This document shows positions 38,687 through 48,472 of a stretch of 64,000 bases of DNA, in pieces. The notes beneath the pieces are model-generated. The model was not told the origin of the DNA. It did not search any database and was given only the letters and a program-made list of their open reading frames with translations. The DNA comes from Proteus terrae (GTDB lineage: Bacteria; Pseudomonadota; Gammaproteobacteria; Enterobacterales; Enterobacteriaceae), in assembly GCF_003144325.1 (NCBI RefSeq), contig NZ_PENS01000017.1, positions 24,692-88,691 of the forward strand, in the 5' to 3' direction. The position numbers and the translations under genes are program-made. Positions within the stretch are counted from its first letter, which is position 1, and every line of letters begins with the position of its first letter.

Positions 38687-39616
38687 TTAATTATAAAAAC
38701 TGGCTTCACCTGCTGGCCGAGTTTTAAAACGACGGTGAGCCCATAAATATTGTTCTGGAGCTCTCATAATTTCAGTTTCTATCAGCTTATTCATTCTATC
38801 TGTGTCATTTTGAATATCCTCAGAAGGATAATTAACTAATTCTTTACCAATGATTAAGCTGTACTTTTTACCTTTTTGATTTTCATTTCTAACTAAAGTG
38901 ACGGTTAAAGAAGGTGCTCCTGATAGTTTCGCGAGTATTGCAACCCCTTTTGAGGTTGATGTTTTTTCAACAGAGAAGAAAGGAGAGAATGTTGTGCCTT
39001 TTAAACCAAAGTCTTGGTCTGGAGCAAACCAAATTGCTTTTCCTTTTTTTAGCTCCATAACCATAAACTTTAAGTTACGTCTATCTATCATGCCTTTATC
39101 TGAACGGCATCTTGCTTTAGTTTGGATAAACTCCATCGCTTTATTATTATGTGGCCTATACATCGCATTTACAGGGAAACAAAGCCCCATAATGCGCCCA
39201 CCTAATTCTAGTGACATAGAATGTATACCAATGAGTAAAATTCCAGCTTTTTTATCACTAGCATCAGTAAAATTGGAGATCCCCTGCACTTCAAATAGTT
39301 TTTTTAATCGACGATCACTCCAGAACCACGCCATACCTGTTTCAAATAATGCGACACCTAGTGACGATAAATTGTCCATAACAAGCTTGTTAATTTCATT
39401 TTCATCTTTATTAGGAAAACATAATTCTAAATTTTTCTTTATGATAGAAACTCTTCTTTTGACAAAGAAACGAGATAACAATCCAAGATGTTTACCTAAA
39501 AAAAGTAACCACGAATAAGGTAGCTGTACTAATAAAAAAAGAATAAAAACACCAAACCAAGTTAAGAAATATTTTGGATGTAATAAATGCAATGAAAAAA
39601 TATTTTTTGCGTACAC
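38687..39616 (-). CDS. lpxP: Palmitoleoyl/lauroyl acyltransferase LpxP (LpxL/HtrB family)
   Basis: 309-residue inner-membrane acyltransferase that adds a secondary acyl chain to Kdo2-lipid IVA. One N-terminal membrane helix, then the catalytic HSMSLE (H-x4-E/D form) near residue 130, NAMYRPHNNKAMEFIQTKAR, IWFAPDQDFGLKGTTFSPFF and a C-terminal MRAPEQYLWAHRRFKTRPAG. E. coli LpxP (306) is closer than LpxL at the motifs I remember. LpxP is cold-induced in E. coli, and a cold-shock protein gene lies next upstream on the same strand, though with its own terminator. Confidence 0.85.
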   Translation of the reverse strand: MYAKNIFSLHLLHPKYFLTWFGVFILFLLVQLPYSWLLFLGKHLGLLSRFFVKRRVSIIKKNLELCFPNKDENEINKLVMDNLSSLGVALFETGMAWFWSDRRLKKLFEVQGISNFTDASDKKAGILLIGIHSMSLELGGRIMGLCFPVNAMYRPHNNKAMEFIQTKARCRSDKGMIDRRNLKFMVMELKKGKAIWFAPDQDFGLKGTTFSPFFSVEKTSTSKGVAILAKLSGAPSLTVTLVRNENQKGKKYSLIIGKELVNYPSEDIQNDTDRMNKLIETEIMRAPEQYLWAHRRFKTRPAGEASFYN

Positions 39617-39979
39617 AAGTTTGTCCTTTAGGAACTAAAAAGCATTTAAGCCACATTGAATTAGACAATAATTATTTAAGATAAGTCATTAAATATTACT
39701 TTTATTTTTTATCTTAAATTATTTTTTATGATTTATCTGATATCTTTTATTCTAATAAAAATTTTTTCTTTCTTTTGATTGAGAAGACAATAACTTAATG
39801 CCTTTATTTCACCATTATAAGAGTTTTTTTATTAATTAATGTATTTATCTGTAAAATTCACTGGTAATTAAGGTAAATACACATCTATTAATTATATTAA
39901 ATATTTACATAACTTTAATAATGTTATTTTTTACGCGTAGATAAATAAACTTTAAAATTAAATATACTGAAAATTGACA
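39617..39979. other. Gene-free AT-rich stretch upstream of lpxP
   Basis: About 360 bases, holding the lpxP promoter and leader. No ORF or other element was recognised. Confidence 0.4.
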
Positions 39980-40006
39980 TAAAAAAACCCCACCGAAGTG
40001 AGGTTC
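39980..40006 (-). terminator. Terminator after the cold-shock gene
   Basis: Minus strand AACCTCAC / GTGGGGTT stem with a 4-base loop and seven T; about 60 bases beyond the stop. Confidence 0.8.
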
Positions 40007-40067
40007 TTTAAGTTTTACTTGTATTGATATTGCACCAGCAATATATACTGTAATAAAACTCAATATA

Positions 40068-40280
40068 TTATAGAGCGGTTACGTTCGCTGCTGCTGGACC
40101 TTTAGCGCCATTTTCGATAGAAAATGAAACTTCTTGGCCTTCTTTCAGAGATTTGAAGCTGTCGCTTTGGATCGCTGAAAAGTGTACGAATACGTCTTTG
40201 CTACCGTCTTTAGGAGTGATAAAGCCAAAGCCTTTATCATCGTTAAACCATTTTACTGTACCAGACATTGTATTAGACAT
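40068..40280 (-). CDS. CspA-family cold-shock protein
   Basis: 70-residue OB-fold nucleic acid chaperone with both RNA-binding motifs: RNP1 KGFGFITP and RNP2 VFVHFSAIQ. Length and N-terminus ([15 protein letters not shown]) fit CspA/B/G rather than CspD. taaagga lies before the ATG. A 5' leader of about 160 bases contains a cold-box-like word, as in cold-inducible cspA genes, which supports cold regulation. Confidence 0.92.
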   Translation of the reverse strand: MSNTMSGTVKWFNDDKGFGFITPKDGSKDVFVHFSAIQSDSFKSLKEGQEVSFSIENGAKGPAAANVTAL

Positions 40281-40446
40281 AAGATTTCCTTTAATTAATT
40301 AGTTTGCCATAAGGCATTGTTTTCGGTTTGATTTCGGATTTTTACTTATGGTCACTATTTGAAGGAATTCGCAACGAAGAGGTATCAGGGATAACGCTAA
40401 ACGGTGAACTACTTAAAACTGCACTAACATAAATAGGTCTGTACTT
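40281..40446 (-). promoter_or_regulatory. Long 5' leader with cold-box-like word
   Basis: Reading on the minus strand, TGGAAGTACAGA (about 40,438-40,449) resembles the E. coli cspA cold box TGACGTACAGA near the start of its 159-base leader. The spacing to the coding region is similar. Confidence 0.5.
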
Positions 40447-40677
40447 CCAAACCAGTGGCGCTATTAAGTCATATAATTCGTTTTATAGCAAATTATTTTC
40501 ATCTTTATTTTAAAAATAACTTTTTACACATTAAATTAGAAAATAATTATAAGATAAAAACAATTATCTATTTCAGCTATCTCTTTATTTTAATTTAAGA
40601 ATATGAATAAAAAAGTAGATACTGTTATTTTTTTAAGATAACTCGTATCTACCTTATCATTAACGTACTACATCACC

Positions 40678-41592
40678 TTAATCAGCCAGTTCTAATAAAA
40701 TTTCTTCTGTTTTCGTCCAGAGAAGTGCTCCCCCTTCTTCTGGCCATAAATGACGCTCTGCGTTGGGAAAACGTTCAAATAATAATTCGCCAAAATCAGG
40801 AGAATGAACTGTGCTGGTATCCTTCATTCCATACCATAAAGTTGTTGGTGTCTTTATTTCTTCAGGTGAGAATCCCCAAGGTTGCATCGCAATCAGCAAA
40901 TCTTGAGTGTATCCATCATTACCTTGTTTAAAGGCTTCAGCCATACATTCTTGATAAACTGAGAGAAAATTAGCTGACTTATAAATAGCCAAATCAACAT
41001 CAGCACTGTAATTTAGGATAAAATCCATTAACCATTTAGCTGTTATATTTTGCTTAATCCAACTGGTTAACAGATCAGGTGATCCAACAGCTTGACGTTG
41101 CATATTGATAACATCTTCTGTTAACTTTTTTTGTGTATCAGGATAATCAAATTGATCTTGTCCTGCGACAATCAGTAATTTATTAACATGACAATAAACA
41201 CAAAGAGCCATCGCAAAAATAGCACCTTGTGAAAACCCCATTACATTAATACTTTTGATACGAAGATGATCTAATAAGAATAAAATATCTTCAGAAAAAG
41301 ATTTTAACGATTTTTTAGGATCAAAAGTAGAATCACCTAATCCAGGACGAGTTGGTGCAATCAGCCGAATATTAAGTCTATTTAAGAGGCCAATGTCTAC
41401 ACCTAATAAACCGCTCATACCTGCACCAGTACAAAATAATACTGGCTTACCTTGCTCTGGACCAGATTCATACCACGTTAAAATTCTATTATCTGGTAAT
41501 AATACATTATTTTTTCTTGAGTTTTTAATTTTCATTAGACTTTGTCTTTTATTAATTTTTGATAACACATTACCAGCCATATTGGATAGCAA
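40678..41592 (-). CDS. Alpha/beta hydrolase with altered catalytic triad
   Basis: Up to 304 residues (start uncertain; Met21, giving MKIKNSRKNNVLLPDNRILT, is also likely). The alpha/beta hydrolase fold is clear: LTWYESGPEQGKPVLFCTGA then the nucleophile elbow GFSQGAIFAMAL, and the acid region WYGMKDTSTVHS. Where the catalytic His should follow (usually GGH), the sequence reads PEEGGALLW, so His is replaced by Ala. The protein may be catalytically dead or use another His. Substrate unknown. Confidence 0.78.
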   Translation of the reverse strand: MLSNMAGNVLSKINKRQSLMKIKNSRKNNVLLPDNRILTWYESGPEQGKPVLFCTGAGMSGLLGVDIGLLNRLNIRLIAPTRPGLGDSTFDPKKSLKSFSEDILFLLDHLRIKSINVMGFSQGAIFAMALCVYCHVNKLLIVAGQDQFDYPDTQKKLTEDVINMQRQAVGSPDLLTSWIKQNITAKWLMDFILNYSADVDLAIYKSANFLSVYQECMAEAFKQGNDGYTQDLLIAMQPWGFSPEEIKTPTTLWYGMKDTSTVHSPDFGELLFERFPNAERHLWPEEGGALLWTKTEEILLELAD

Positions 41593-41945
41593 TGCCTATT
41601 TTAAAGTTCTACTTTTAAAAATTAATATTGAGACTAGCTAAGGGTAAGACTTCATATAAACTCGCAATAAATTGTGTTTCGTTGCAGATAAATGGATAAA
41701 CCGAAATTTATTTTTGTTTTTTAAAAAACAAAAAAGAGTATATTTTATACTACTCTTTATGAGTATAATCAAACTCGCCCTAATAAGTAAGGGCTCTACC
41801 ATTGATCGCCACTACGAAAGTCATAATAAGACTATCTTTATAACTAATTTTTTTATAACCAACTTATTTATGTGATAAAAAATGCGTTATCATTTTTCTA
41901 TACTTGTTATTTTTAATTATTATATTTACTTAATCTTTTTCTTAA

Positions 41946-41977
41946 TAAAAAAAGGACAATAAATTGTCCTTTTTTAT
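41946..41977 (-). terminator. Terminator after the MliC-like gene
   Basis: Arms AAAAAAAGGACAA / TTGTCCTTTTTT around 4 bases; 19 bases beyond the stop of the next gene. Confidence 0.85.
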
Positions 41978-41995
41978 TTATAACTGGTTTCTACG

Positions 41996-42328
41996 TTATT
42001 TTACTAATTTACAGGTACGCCCCTTATCTTCAGCAACTCGCCCATTAACTGCATCATCCTCTGAAATTGTTGCTAAATTAAATTCATTTTTTCCTTTACC
42101 CCAAATTTGGAAGTTTTCACCAACATAACGAGCACCACTAGCTGCAACAGCTTCTTTTAAAACAATAATTTCATCGCTATAATACATAACAGCTAGCTGT
42201 TCATTAGGGAAAGAAACTCTGATTTTTTGGCCTTCACAGTTATAAGTATCTGTTTTAGCTGCCAAAGCAGGAGCTGTTATTAATGAAGAAACTAAAGCAA
42301 TAGCAGAAATAGAAAGTAACTTATTCAT
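41996..42328 (-). CDS. MliC/PliC-type c-lysozyme inhibitor-like protein
   Basis: 110 residues: signal peptide (ending ALAA) without a lipobox Cys, then the MliC domain with TYNCEGQKIRVSFPN, the inhibitory-loop motif ASGARYVGE and FQIWGKGKNEFNL; a second Cys near the C-terminus (GRTCKLVK) would pair with Cys31. It should be periplasmic and protect peptidoglycan from host lysozyme. The lack of a lipobox makes it PliC-like. A stretch of about 380 bases separates it from the divergent regulator gene. Confidence 0.82.
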   Translation of the reverse strand: MNKLLSISAIALVSSLITAPALAAKTDTYNCEGQKIRVSFPNEQLAVMYYSDEIIVLKEAVAASGARYVGENFQIWGKGKNEFNLATISEDDAVNGRVAEDKGRTCKLVK

Positions 42329-42709
42329 TTACATCTCCTAAAATAATCAAGTAATGTTTTACTAATAAATTAAGACTAGACTTTATCTTTTAAAGATAAA
42401 ATAGGATATCTCCGCATTTTATTAAAATTAAAAGATATATATAAATTTTTTAATTTAAGGTTAATTTTAATAAAAAATCATCAATCATTGATGATTGAGT
42501 TAAAATACAATTTTTTAATTAATGTCAATTTTAATTCAAATAAATTGCAATACATAACTTTACATTATTACCCGTCTATTTTACTTTATTCAATGTAAAT
42601 ATCACTATACGATATGCTATTATCCTAACACCTATAAATTTATTGTAGTTCAATAAATTAAGTCGATCTTGTTGAAAAATATCGATAGAAAAAAATAATA
42701 GGAATATTC
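42329..42709. other. Intergenic region between the lysozyme inhibitor and Rob-type regulator
   Basis: About 380 AT-rich bases with promoters for both divergent genes. A TCATCAATCATTGATGA palindrome lies at 42,477-42,493 and could be an operator; no ORF. Confidence 0.4.
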
Positions 42710-43606
42710 ATGCTACAAGAGAATGTTGTTAAAGATATCATCGTCTGGATTGAGCAAAATCTCGATTCACGTTTATCGTTAGATATTGTTGCTGAGAAAT
42801 CAGGCTATACAAAATGGCATTTTCAGCGCTTATTTAAAGCGTATACAGGAATATCTTTAGGAAAATACATACTCGCTCGTCGTTTATCTTGTGGCGCCTA
42901 TGCGTTAAGAGTAACACGTTGTAGCCTATTAGATATTTCATTAAAGTATCGCTTTGACTCCCAACAAACATTTTGCCGAGCCTTTAAAAAACAGTTTAAT
43001 ATTACGCCTTCGGAATATAGAAAAAAACCAGGCTGGGATATTAGTGAACTGATTTTTCCTGCATTAAAAACCGTTGAACTGAGTGCTAAATATGAAGTAG
43101 TTACATTCCCATCTCAAAAATTAGTTGGCATGTCACATCATTACAATAAGCCTATTTCAACATGGGATTCAGACAAGAAAAAATTCAGAAAAGAATTTTG
43201 GCGTAAATTTTTAAAAGATGTACATACAATCCCCACAGACTTATATGCAATGCATCGAGCATCTGCAAGTACATTAGAAGATACTATGTATATTTATAGC
43301 ACTGCCGTTGATAAAGAGAAACTAGCAAAAACATCAAATGTTTCTGCCATGTCACAATTAGAATTGCCAGGTGGCAACTATCTAGCCATTACATTTCATA
43401 TGAATGAAATCTTAAATTCATTAACTGACTATGATGACATTATTTATACGGTCTATACAAAAGTACTTCCGAAAATGAATTTATTACGCAGACCCGGCCC
43501 AGACATTGAACGATATACACTAAAAGAATCTGTAGGTTACGATAAATTACTTGGTCAAAGTGAGCATTACGTACAAAAAATTAGCTACTATATCCCCGTT
43601 CTTTAA
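42710..43606 (+). CDS. Rob-type AraC/XylS regulator with GyrI-like domain
   Basis: 298 residues, with the double HTH at the N-terminus (about 8-108: KSGYTKWHFQRLFKAYTGIS, then RFDSQQTFCRAFKKQFNITP) and a C-terminal GyrI-like effector domain, the layout of E. coli Rob (289). The recognition helices are very like Rob/MarA/SoxS, so control of stress and efflux genes is likely. It could be the rob orthologue or a paralogue; this cannot be told here. Terminator follows. Confidence 0.85.
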   Translation: MLQENVVKDIIVWIEQNLDSRLSLDIVAEKSGYTKWHFQRLFKAYTGISLGKYILARRLSCGAYALRVTRCSLLDISLKYRFDSQQTFCRAFKKQFNITPSEYRKKPGWDISELIFPALKTVELSAKYEVVTFPSQKLVGMSHHYNKPISTWDSDKKKFRKEFWRKFLKDVHTIPTDLYAMHRASASTLEDTMYIYSTAVDKEKLAKTSNVSAMSQLELPGGNYLAITFHMNEILNSLTDYDDIIYTVYTKVLPKMNLLRRPGPDIERYTLKESVGYDKLLGQSEHYVQKISYYIPVL

Positions 43607-43624
43607 TTAATTTCACCTATAAAG

Positions 43625-43652
43625 AAGATCCCAATTAAATTGGGATCTTTCT
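43625..43652. terminator. Bidirectional terminator
   Basis: Arms AAGATCCCAATT / AATTGGGATCTT with almost no loop, followed by TCT; between the convergent regulator and C69 peptidase genes. Confidence 0.75.
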
Positions 43653-43685
43653 ATTAAAATAGATAGCTGAAATATTTCACTGCTA

Positions 43686-45182
43686 TCAGTCTTTTTTAGA
43701 TTTGTTAGCAAAGAAAATATCGTCTTGAATATCTTTTGTTCTTACTGTAAACAATTCATTCATTAAATTTTCAGTTAATTTTTCAGCATCTGCCATGACT
43801 CGTAAATTAAATTCATTAAGCATTTTATCTGCGCCAGCTTTATCTGTTTTCACCATAGTGAGATATTTAGCTTCCATCTCTTTTTGCTCTAATGCAGTTT
43901 TTACTTCCCACTCTTGATAAGCTTTTTTCACTATTGGTGCAAGTTTTGGATAATCTGTCATTACTAATGTTTGTAACTTACGATATTTCCAGTAAATAGA
44001 ATCACTGTCTGCTTGATTGCTTCCTATTCCGTAATGTTGTGGATAAGCTTTCAATCCACTGTAATACGGAACAAATGCAGTTAAATCGGCCATGCCTAAA
44101 CCAACATAGGTAACTTCACCTATTTCCTGAGGAAGCTCAGGGCGAACCTGCATAACATGCGCTTCATAAGTTCTGAATACACTGATTGGACGCCAAGATT
44201 CTTGACCATTTAATCCATTAGTATATGGGTCGTGCTCTGTTCCTTCAAAGTGATTACGTAACATCGCTTTAGCTTCTTCAACAGATATTTTTTTCTCTGG
44301 TGTTAATAAAGGCGCGAAATTACGACCATCATCCACAGCTTGTTTTAATGATGGATTAAATTGTTGCTGAATAACCCACACACGCGGATCATTATAAGTA
44401 CGATCTCGTTCATCATCTCGTGTATAAGCTTTTGAAAAATTAAACCCTCCTTCTTTTTCAGGGTTATATAGCCCTTTCTCAACAGCAAATTCCACTAGAT
44501 TTTTAGAGCCTAAAACATCATCACTGTTAATATCATAGTGTTGTAATCGGCCTTGGTTTCCTGTCGCAAAGTACTTATCTTTAGGTAATTTTTGTGCGAT
44601 CCAATGATGTCCTGTTCCAGTTTCTAAATACCAAAGCTCATTTTTATCAACAACAGCAACACCAAACCCTTCACCAGCACCTTGTTTTTCAATAATACTT
44701 CCTAATAATTCCACTGCTTCACGAGCTGTTTTTGCTCTTGAAAGTAAGACATCTGGAATATCATCTTCAGTTATTCCAGTATCTTCAACATAGGGATCAA
44801 AAGAGAGCGCTTTAGGTGAAGCAAAAATAGATTCTGTACCACTAACACCCACACCCAGTTCATTAAATCCTGTTGCACCATGGAGTTGTGTTTTCCAATT
44901 CGGTACAGTGGTATAACGTAATGAATTCTTAGGTAATGGATAAGTGAAATTATTAGCACCATTATGCTCTTTGGTGCTGTAAATACCTGTTTGATTCGTT
45001 TTAGCCGGATGAATAACAAAATGTTGTGCTTTTAATGCATCGCTATCTGCGCTGCGAGCAATAATCAACGAACCATCATTTGTCGCTTCGCTTCCCGCTA
45101 ACAACGTTGTACAGGCTAAAGCTGAAGAAACTAATGCAATATTAACGGATAAAGCGATAATACCTTTTTTGAATAAAGACAT
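43686..45182 (-). CDS. Exported C69-family dipeptidase
   Basis: 498 residues. The signal peptide ends SSALA just before Cys24, which becomes the N-terminal nucleophile of the mature Ntn-hydrolase (CTTLLAGSEATNDGSLIIAR). Further family blocks: GFGVAVVDKNELWYLETGTG, HHWIAQKLPKDKYFATGNQG and TYEAHVMQVRP. Such enzymes are dipeptidases (PepD-like); the signal peptide suggests periplasmic work. Well-formed ribosome site (gggggag) upstream. Confidence 0.88.
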   Translation of the reverse strand: MSLFKKGIIALSVNIALVSSALACTTLLAGSEATNDGSLIIARSADSDALKAQHFVIHPAKTNQTGIYSTKEHNGANNFTYPLPKNSLRYTTVPNWKTQLHGATGFNELGVGVSGTESIFASPKALSFDPYVEDTGITEDDIPDVLLSRAKTAREAVELLGSIIEKQGAGEGFGVAVVDKNELWYLETGTGHHWIAQKLPKDKYFATGNQGRLQHYDINSDDVLGSKNLVEFAVEKGLYNPEKEGGFNFSKAYTRDDERDRTYNDPRVWVIQQQFNPSLKQAVDDGRNFAPLLTPEKKISVEEAKAMLRNHFEGTEHDPYTNGLNGQESWRPISVFRTYEAHVMQVRPELPQEIGEVTYVGLGMADLTAFVPYYSGLKAYPQHYGIGSNQADSDSIYWKYRKLQTLVMTDYPKLAPIVKKAYQEWEVKTALEQKEMEAKYLTMVKTDKAGADKMLNEFNLRVMADAEKLTENLMNELFTVRTKDIQDDIFFANKSKKD

Positions 45183-45555
45183 AAAACTCCCCCATTTGCT
45201 TGTTATTTATAATTTATAAATCAATTAAGTATCTTTTTAGAATCAAAATAAAAAACTAGATAGATAATTTTATGCGAAATATTAGCAATGAAAATGTGTT
45301 AATTTCCGTGATTTATATCTCAATGATTATTATATTTCTAAATAAAAATATTAATTTTATGCATCATATTAATATCAGAGAGCTTTATTGAAAGGTATAT
45401 TTCATATAAAAATAAAATCAGATGAGCTTTGTTATTAATATTATTTTAATGTAATTGATAGCAGTGTTATTTATATAAATAGCCATTGATATTAAAGACG
45501 ATAGCAATACATTAAATCTGATAATAACTTGTGTTAATTTTGTTATGCTAACCTA
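45183..45555. other. Gene-free AT-rich stretch
   Basis: About 370 bases with no ORF or RNA element that I could support; promoter of the C69 peptidase gene is expected at its left end. Confidence 0.4.
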
Positions 45556-45595
45556 AAAAAAGAGCTCCAGCTTTATTTTCTGGAACTCTTTTTTT
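45556..45595. terminator. Terminator-like hairpin
   Basis: Imperfect arms AAAAAAGAGCTCCAG / CTGGAACTCTTTTTT with a 9-base loop; works on either strand and lies directly after the YcxB-like remnant on the minus strand. Confidence 0.65.
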
Positions 45596-45600
45596 GAAAT

Positions 45601-45851
45601 CTATTTTCTACTTTTTTCTTGTATAAATTTAAATAGTTGATTGAACTCTTCTATAGTTCCAATGGCTCTTATTGGAATTATTATATAATTATGTCTTTCT
45701 AAATCTATAAAAATGGATTTTTTATAGACAAAAGTATCAATAACAGCCGGTCAATAAGTTTTATAATAAAAGTTATAAATCCCAAATAACATTTATAATC
45801 TACGCCTTTACTCTTAAAATATTCCTTATAAAAATCATTTAAAATTTCCAT
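45601..45851 (-). pseudogene. Possible YcxB-like gene remnant
   Basis: Minus-strand pieces in two frames: MEILNDFYKEYFKSKGVDYK from ATG 45,851, then, after a frame change near 45,750, FVYKKSIFIDLERHNYIIIP followed by IRAIGTIEEFNQLFKFIQEK and a stop at 45,601. The last part resembles the C-terminal strand and helix of YcxB-like proteins (IIIPKRAF...F). It is short, broken and followed by a terminator, so probably a decayed gene. Low certainty. Confidence 0.35.
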
Positions 45852-45927
45852 CATTACTATTATTCAATAATCAATTCATTAACGGTATAATCGTACACAA
45901 GATAAACTGACTAAAACAAAAAACATA

Positions 45928-46860
45928 ATGACAATGAACATAAAAAGAACTTCTTGGTCAGGGGGATGGGCGACTTTACGTGACCTCGAAATTATACAAA
46001 CCGTGATCGATCAGGGAAGTGTTACTAATGCAGCTGAGCAGCTGGGAATTTCTCAACCAGCTGTAAGTCAGACATTGAACCAGATCGAAAAACGCTGTGG
46101 TAAAAAGTTATTCACTCGTGAAAATAATAAACTAATTCCAAACTCTGATGCCTTATTGCTTTATGAAGAAATTGCCAATATCGCCGAATCTTTCAGTCGA
46201 TTGAGTCATTTTCATCATCAAGAAAAAAAACGAAGTCTACGGATCCTAGTTCCACCAACATTAGCTTATGGTTTTATCAATCAGGCCACCACTCTGTTTA
46301 TCAAAAAATATCAAGTTAATGTCCATTTAGAAATATCTAGAAGTGAGCAGCTACTTTCTTTAATTGCAAAAGAACAAGCTGATATTGTCATTACTGATAA
46401 TATGACCATTAACAGCAATTATAATTTGACTCAAATTCCGATGAGAGAAACTCAAATTATTTGTGCAATTCCTAAAACACATGAATTATCTACAAAAAAC
46501 ACCATCACACCTGATGATTTACATGAACAGTCTTTTATTGCTTTAGTTAAAAGTAATATTGGGCGCACAGTTATTGATCGAGCACTCAATAAATCAAAAT
46601 CTAAGCCTAATATTATTGCTGAAGTTTCTGATCAAGATACAGCTATGACATTTGTAAAAAATGGCTTAGGGATCAGTTTAATTAATTCATTTCCTACTAT
46701 TGAAACAGAAGATATTGTTTATAGAGAATTTACACCGACGATTATGAGTAATATTTGTTTTTTCACGTCGCAAAAAACAGAGCATGAAACACAACTTTAT
46801 ATTGAGTTTATTAAAGAACATCAACCTGATGCCTCTTTATTTTCGACCCCAATTAAATAG
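45928..46860 (+). CDS. LysR-family transcriptional regulator
   Basis: 310 residues: HTH at about 16-76 (TLRDLEIIQTVIDQGSVTNA then AEQLGISQPAVSQTLNQIEK) and a periplasmic-binding-like effector domain (ILVPPTLAYGFINQ, ADIVITDN, FVKNGLGISLINSF). It converges on an AbgA-like amidohydrolase gene 51 bases away, so that gene is a possible target. No family-specific match recognised. Confidence 0.85.
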   Translation: MTMNIKRTSWSGGWATLRDLEIIQTVIDQGSVTNAAEQLGISQPAVSQTLNQIEKRCGKKLFTRENNKLIPNSDALLLYEEIANIAESFSRLSHFHHQEKKRSLRILVPPTLAYGFINQATTLFIKKYQVNVHLEISRSEQLLSLIAKEQADIVITDNMTINSNYNLTQIPMRETQIICAIPKTHELSTKNTITPDDLHEQSFIALVKSNIGRTVIDRALNKSKSKPNIIAEVSDQDTAMTFVKNGLGISLINSFPTIETEDIVYREFTPTIMSNICFFTSQKTEHETQLYIEFIKEHQPDASLFSTPIK

Positions 46861-46911
46861 TTATTAAGGTCTCATTCTATGCAATATCGATAAATAGGAG
46901 AGACCTTTCTC

Positions 46912-48186
46912 TTATTTATGCATCTCAAGAATAGAGAGAATACCTTCAGTAAAAAGTGTTAACCCGATGGAAAGCGCCTCTTCATCGATATCAAATTTTT
47001 CTTTATGATGTCCATCACATTGATCTGCGCCAACTAAGAAGAATATCGCTTTTCCTTTTTTCTCTTGCACTCTTCTTACCATTAATGAGACATCCTCACT
47101 TCCTCCTAAAGGTAATACGACATTTAATAAATCTGGATGCGCATCAACAACACCTTGCATGATATCTATCATTTCTCGATCATTTCTGAAATTTGTCGCT
47201 TCGCCCGTAATGTCTATTTTTGTTTCTAGTTGGTAAGTAATTGCAATACCATCAACATATTTTTTTATACTATTAAATAAGTATTGTGTTATTTCAGCAT
47301 CTTGCCCACGCACTTCTAATTGCATTTTCGCAGAACTAGGAATAAGGCTACGATTTTCGCCTGCAATTAAAGTTCCAATATTCACTCTCGTCATACCTTT
47401 ACCATGTCTTGGCGTTGCTAATATTTCATTAGCTAAAAAGCATGCTCCGGCTAATGCGTTATTTCCTTTTTCTGGTTCATCAATAGCATTAGCGGGTTTT
47501 CCTTTTAAAGAAATATCTAATTTAGTGGTACAAAGAAAATCAAAAGGATCGAGTGCAATTTCACCTTTTTTCAAGTTACATCCAATATGCATCCCCATAA
47601 AATAATCAGTATCATCTAATACTCCACTGTCGCTTATTGCTCTTGCACCTCTCACTCCTTCTTCTGCGGGTTGGAATATCAATTTATATTTCCCGCGTAA
47701 AGCGTGAATATTTTGTTTTAACCAATGAGCAAGGCCAAGCCCTATTGCAGTGTGTCCATCATGACCACAAGCATGCATTAATCCAGAACGGCACGAAGCA
47801 AATCCTTGTTTATTAGGCAGATGAGTATCGTCATTTGACTCTTGAACATAAACACAATCAATATCGAAACGAAAGGTAAATGTAGGGCCAGGAATTTCTG
47901 TATCAATAATAGCCAGACACCCTGTTAAACCGTCCATTTCAGCCAATAACTCAGCACCGATCCCTTCTTCTTCGGCTATTTTGATGGCTTCATTAACTAA
48001 TTTTTCATCTCGACCTAAAATACTTTCTCGACAAATAATATGAGGCCCAGCTTTTACTTCAATATTCATATCTCGCAATACGCTGATTATCGTGCCTGTC
48101 GTCACAAATTCAGTCCAGCCAATTTCTGGAAACTGGTGAAACTTTCTGCGCCATTCTATTAGTTTATTGGTTTGGAGCGGCTTCAT
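46912..48186 (-). CDS. M20-family amidohydrolase (AbgA-like)
   Basis: 424 residues: zinc peptidase fold with LIEWRRKFHQFPEIGWTEFV at the start, metal-ligand block LMHACGHDGHTAIGLGLAHW (about 137-156), catalytic IFQPAEEGVRGARAI and SEDVSLMV towards the end. It resembles subunit A of p-aminobenzoyl-glutamate hydrolase, but no AbgB or AbgT gene is adjacent, so the substrate (an N-acyl or aminobenzoyl amino acid) is open. Confidence 0.85.
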   Translation of the reverse strand: MKPLQTNKLIEWRRKFHQFPEIGWTEFVTTGTIISVLRDMNIEVKAGPHIICRESILGRDEKLVNEAIKIAEEEGIGAELLAEMDGLTGCLAIIDTEIPGPTFTFRFDIDCVYVQESNDDTHLPNKQGFASCRSGLMHACGHDGHTAIGLGLAHWLKQNIHALRGKYKLIFQPAEEGVRGARAISDSGVLDDTDYFMGMHIGCNLKKGEIALDPFDFLCTTKLDISLKGKPANAIDEPEKGNNALAGACFLANEILATPRHGKGMTRVNIGTLIAGENRSLIPSSAKMQLEVRGQDAEITQYLFNSIKKYVDGIAITYQLETKIDITGEATNFRNDREMIDIMQGVVDAHPDLLNVVLPLGGSEDVSLMVRRVQEKKGKAIFFLVGADQCDGHHKEKFDIDEEALSIGLTLFTEGILSILEMHK

Positions 48187-48423
48187 TATTTTTCCCTTAC
48201 AAAAAATAAATCTCTTATTAATAATAAAAGAGAAGATGATAATTGAAATATTATAGTCATCATAACTTAATAGTTATGATATAGGTGTGATCTCAACATC
48301 ATTTTACTTATTTTTAAAGTAAGTATTCTAAGAATAGAAACCTAAGGTAATGAGGATAAATAACCTTTAAAATCAATTAATAACAAATATATAACTATAA
48401 GTCATTAATAAAATTCAGGCATA

Positions 48424-48464
48424 AAAATAGCCACTAAAGTGTTTACTCTTTTAGTAGCTATTTT
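48424..48464 (-). terminator. Terminator after cbpM
   Basis: Arms AAAATAGC-ACTAAA / TTTAGT-GCTATTTT with a single mismatch region; 8 bases after the cbpM stop. Confidence 0.78.
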
Positions 48465-48472
48465 ATTAATGA

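Noticed and set aside
41672..41875. 67-codon plus-strand ORF upstream of the MliC-like gene
   Set aside because: No ribosome site, composition dominated by Phe, Lys and Ile from AT-rich DNA, no family.
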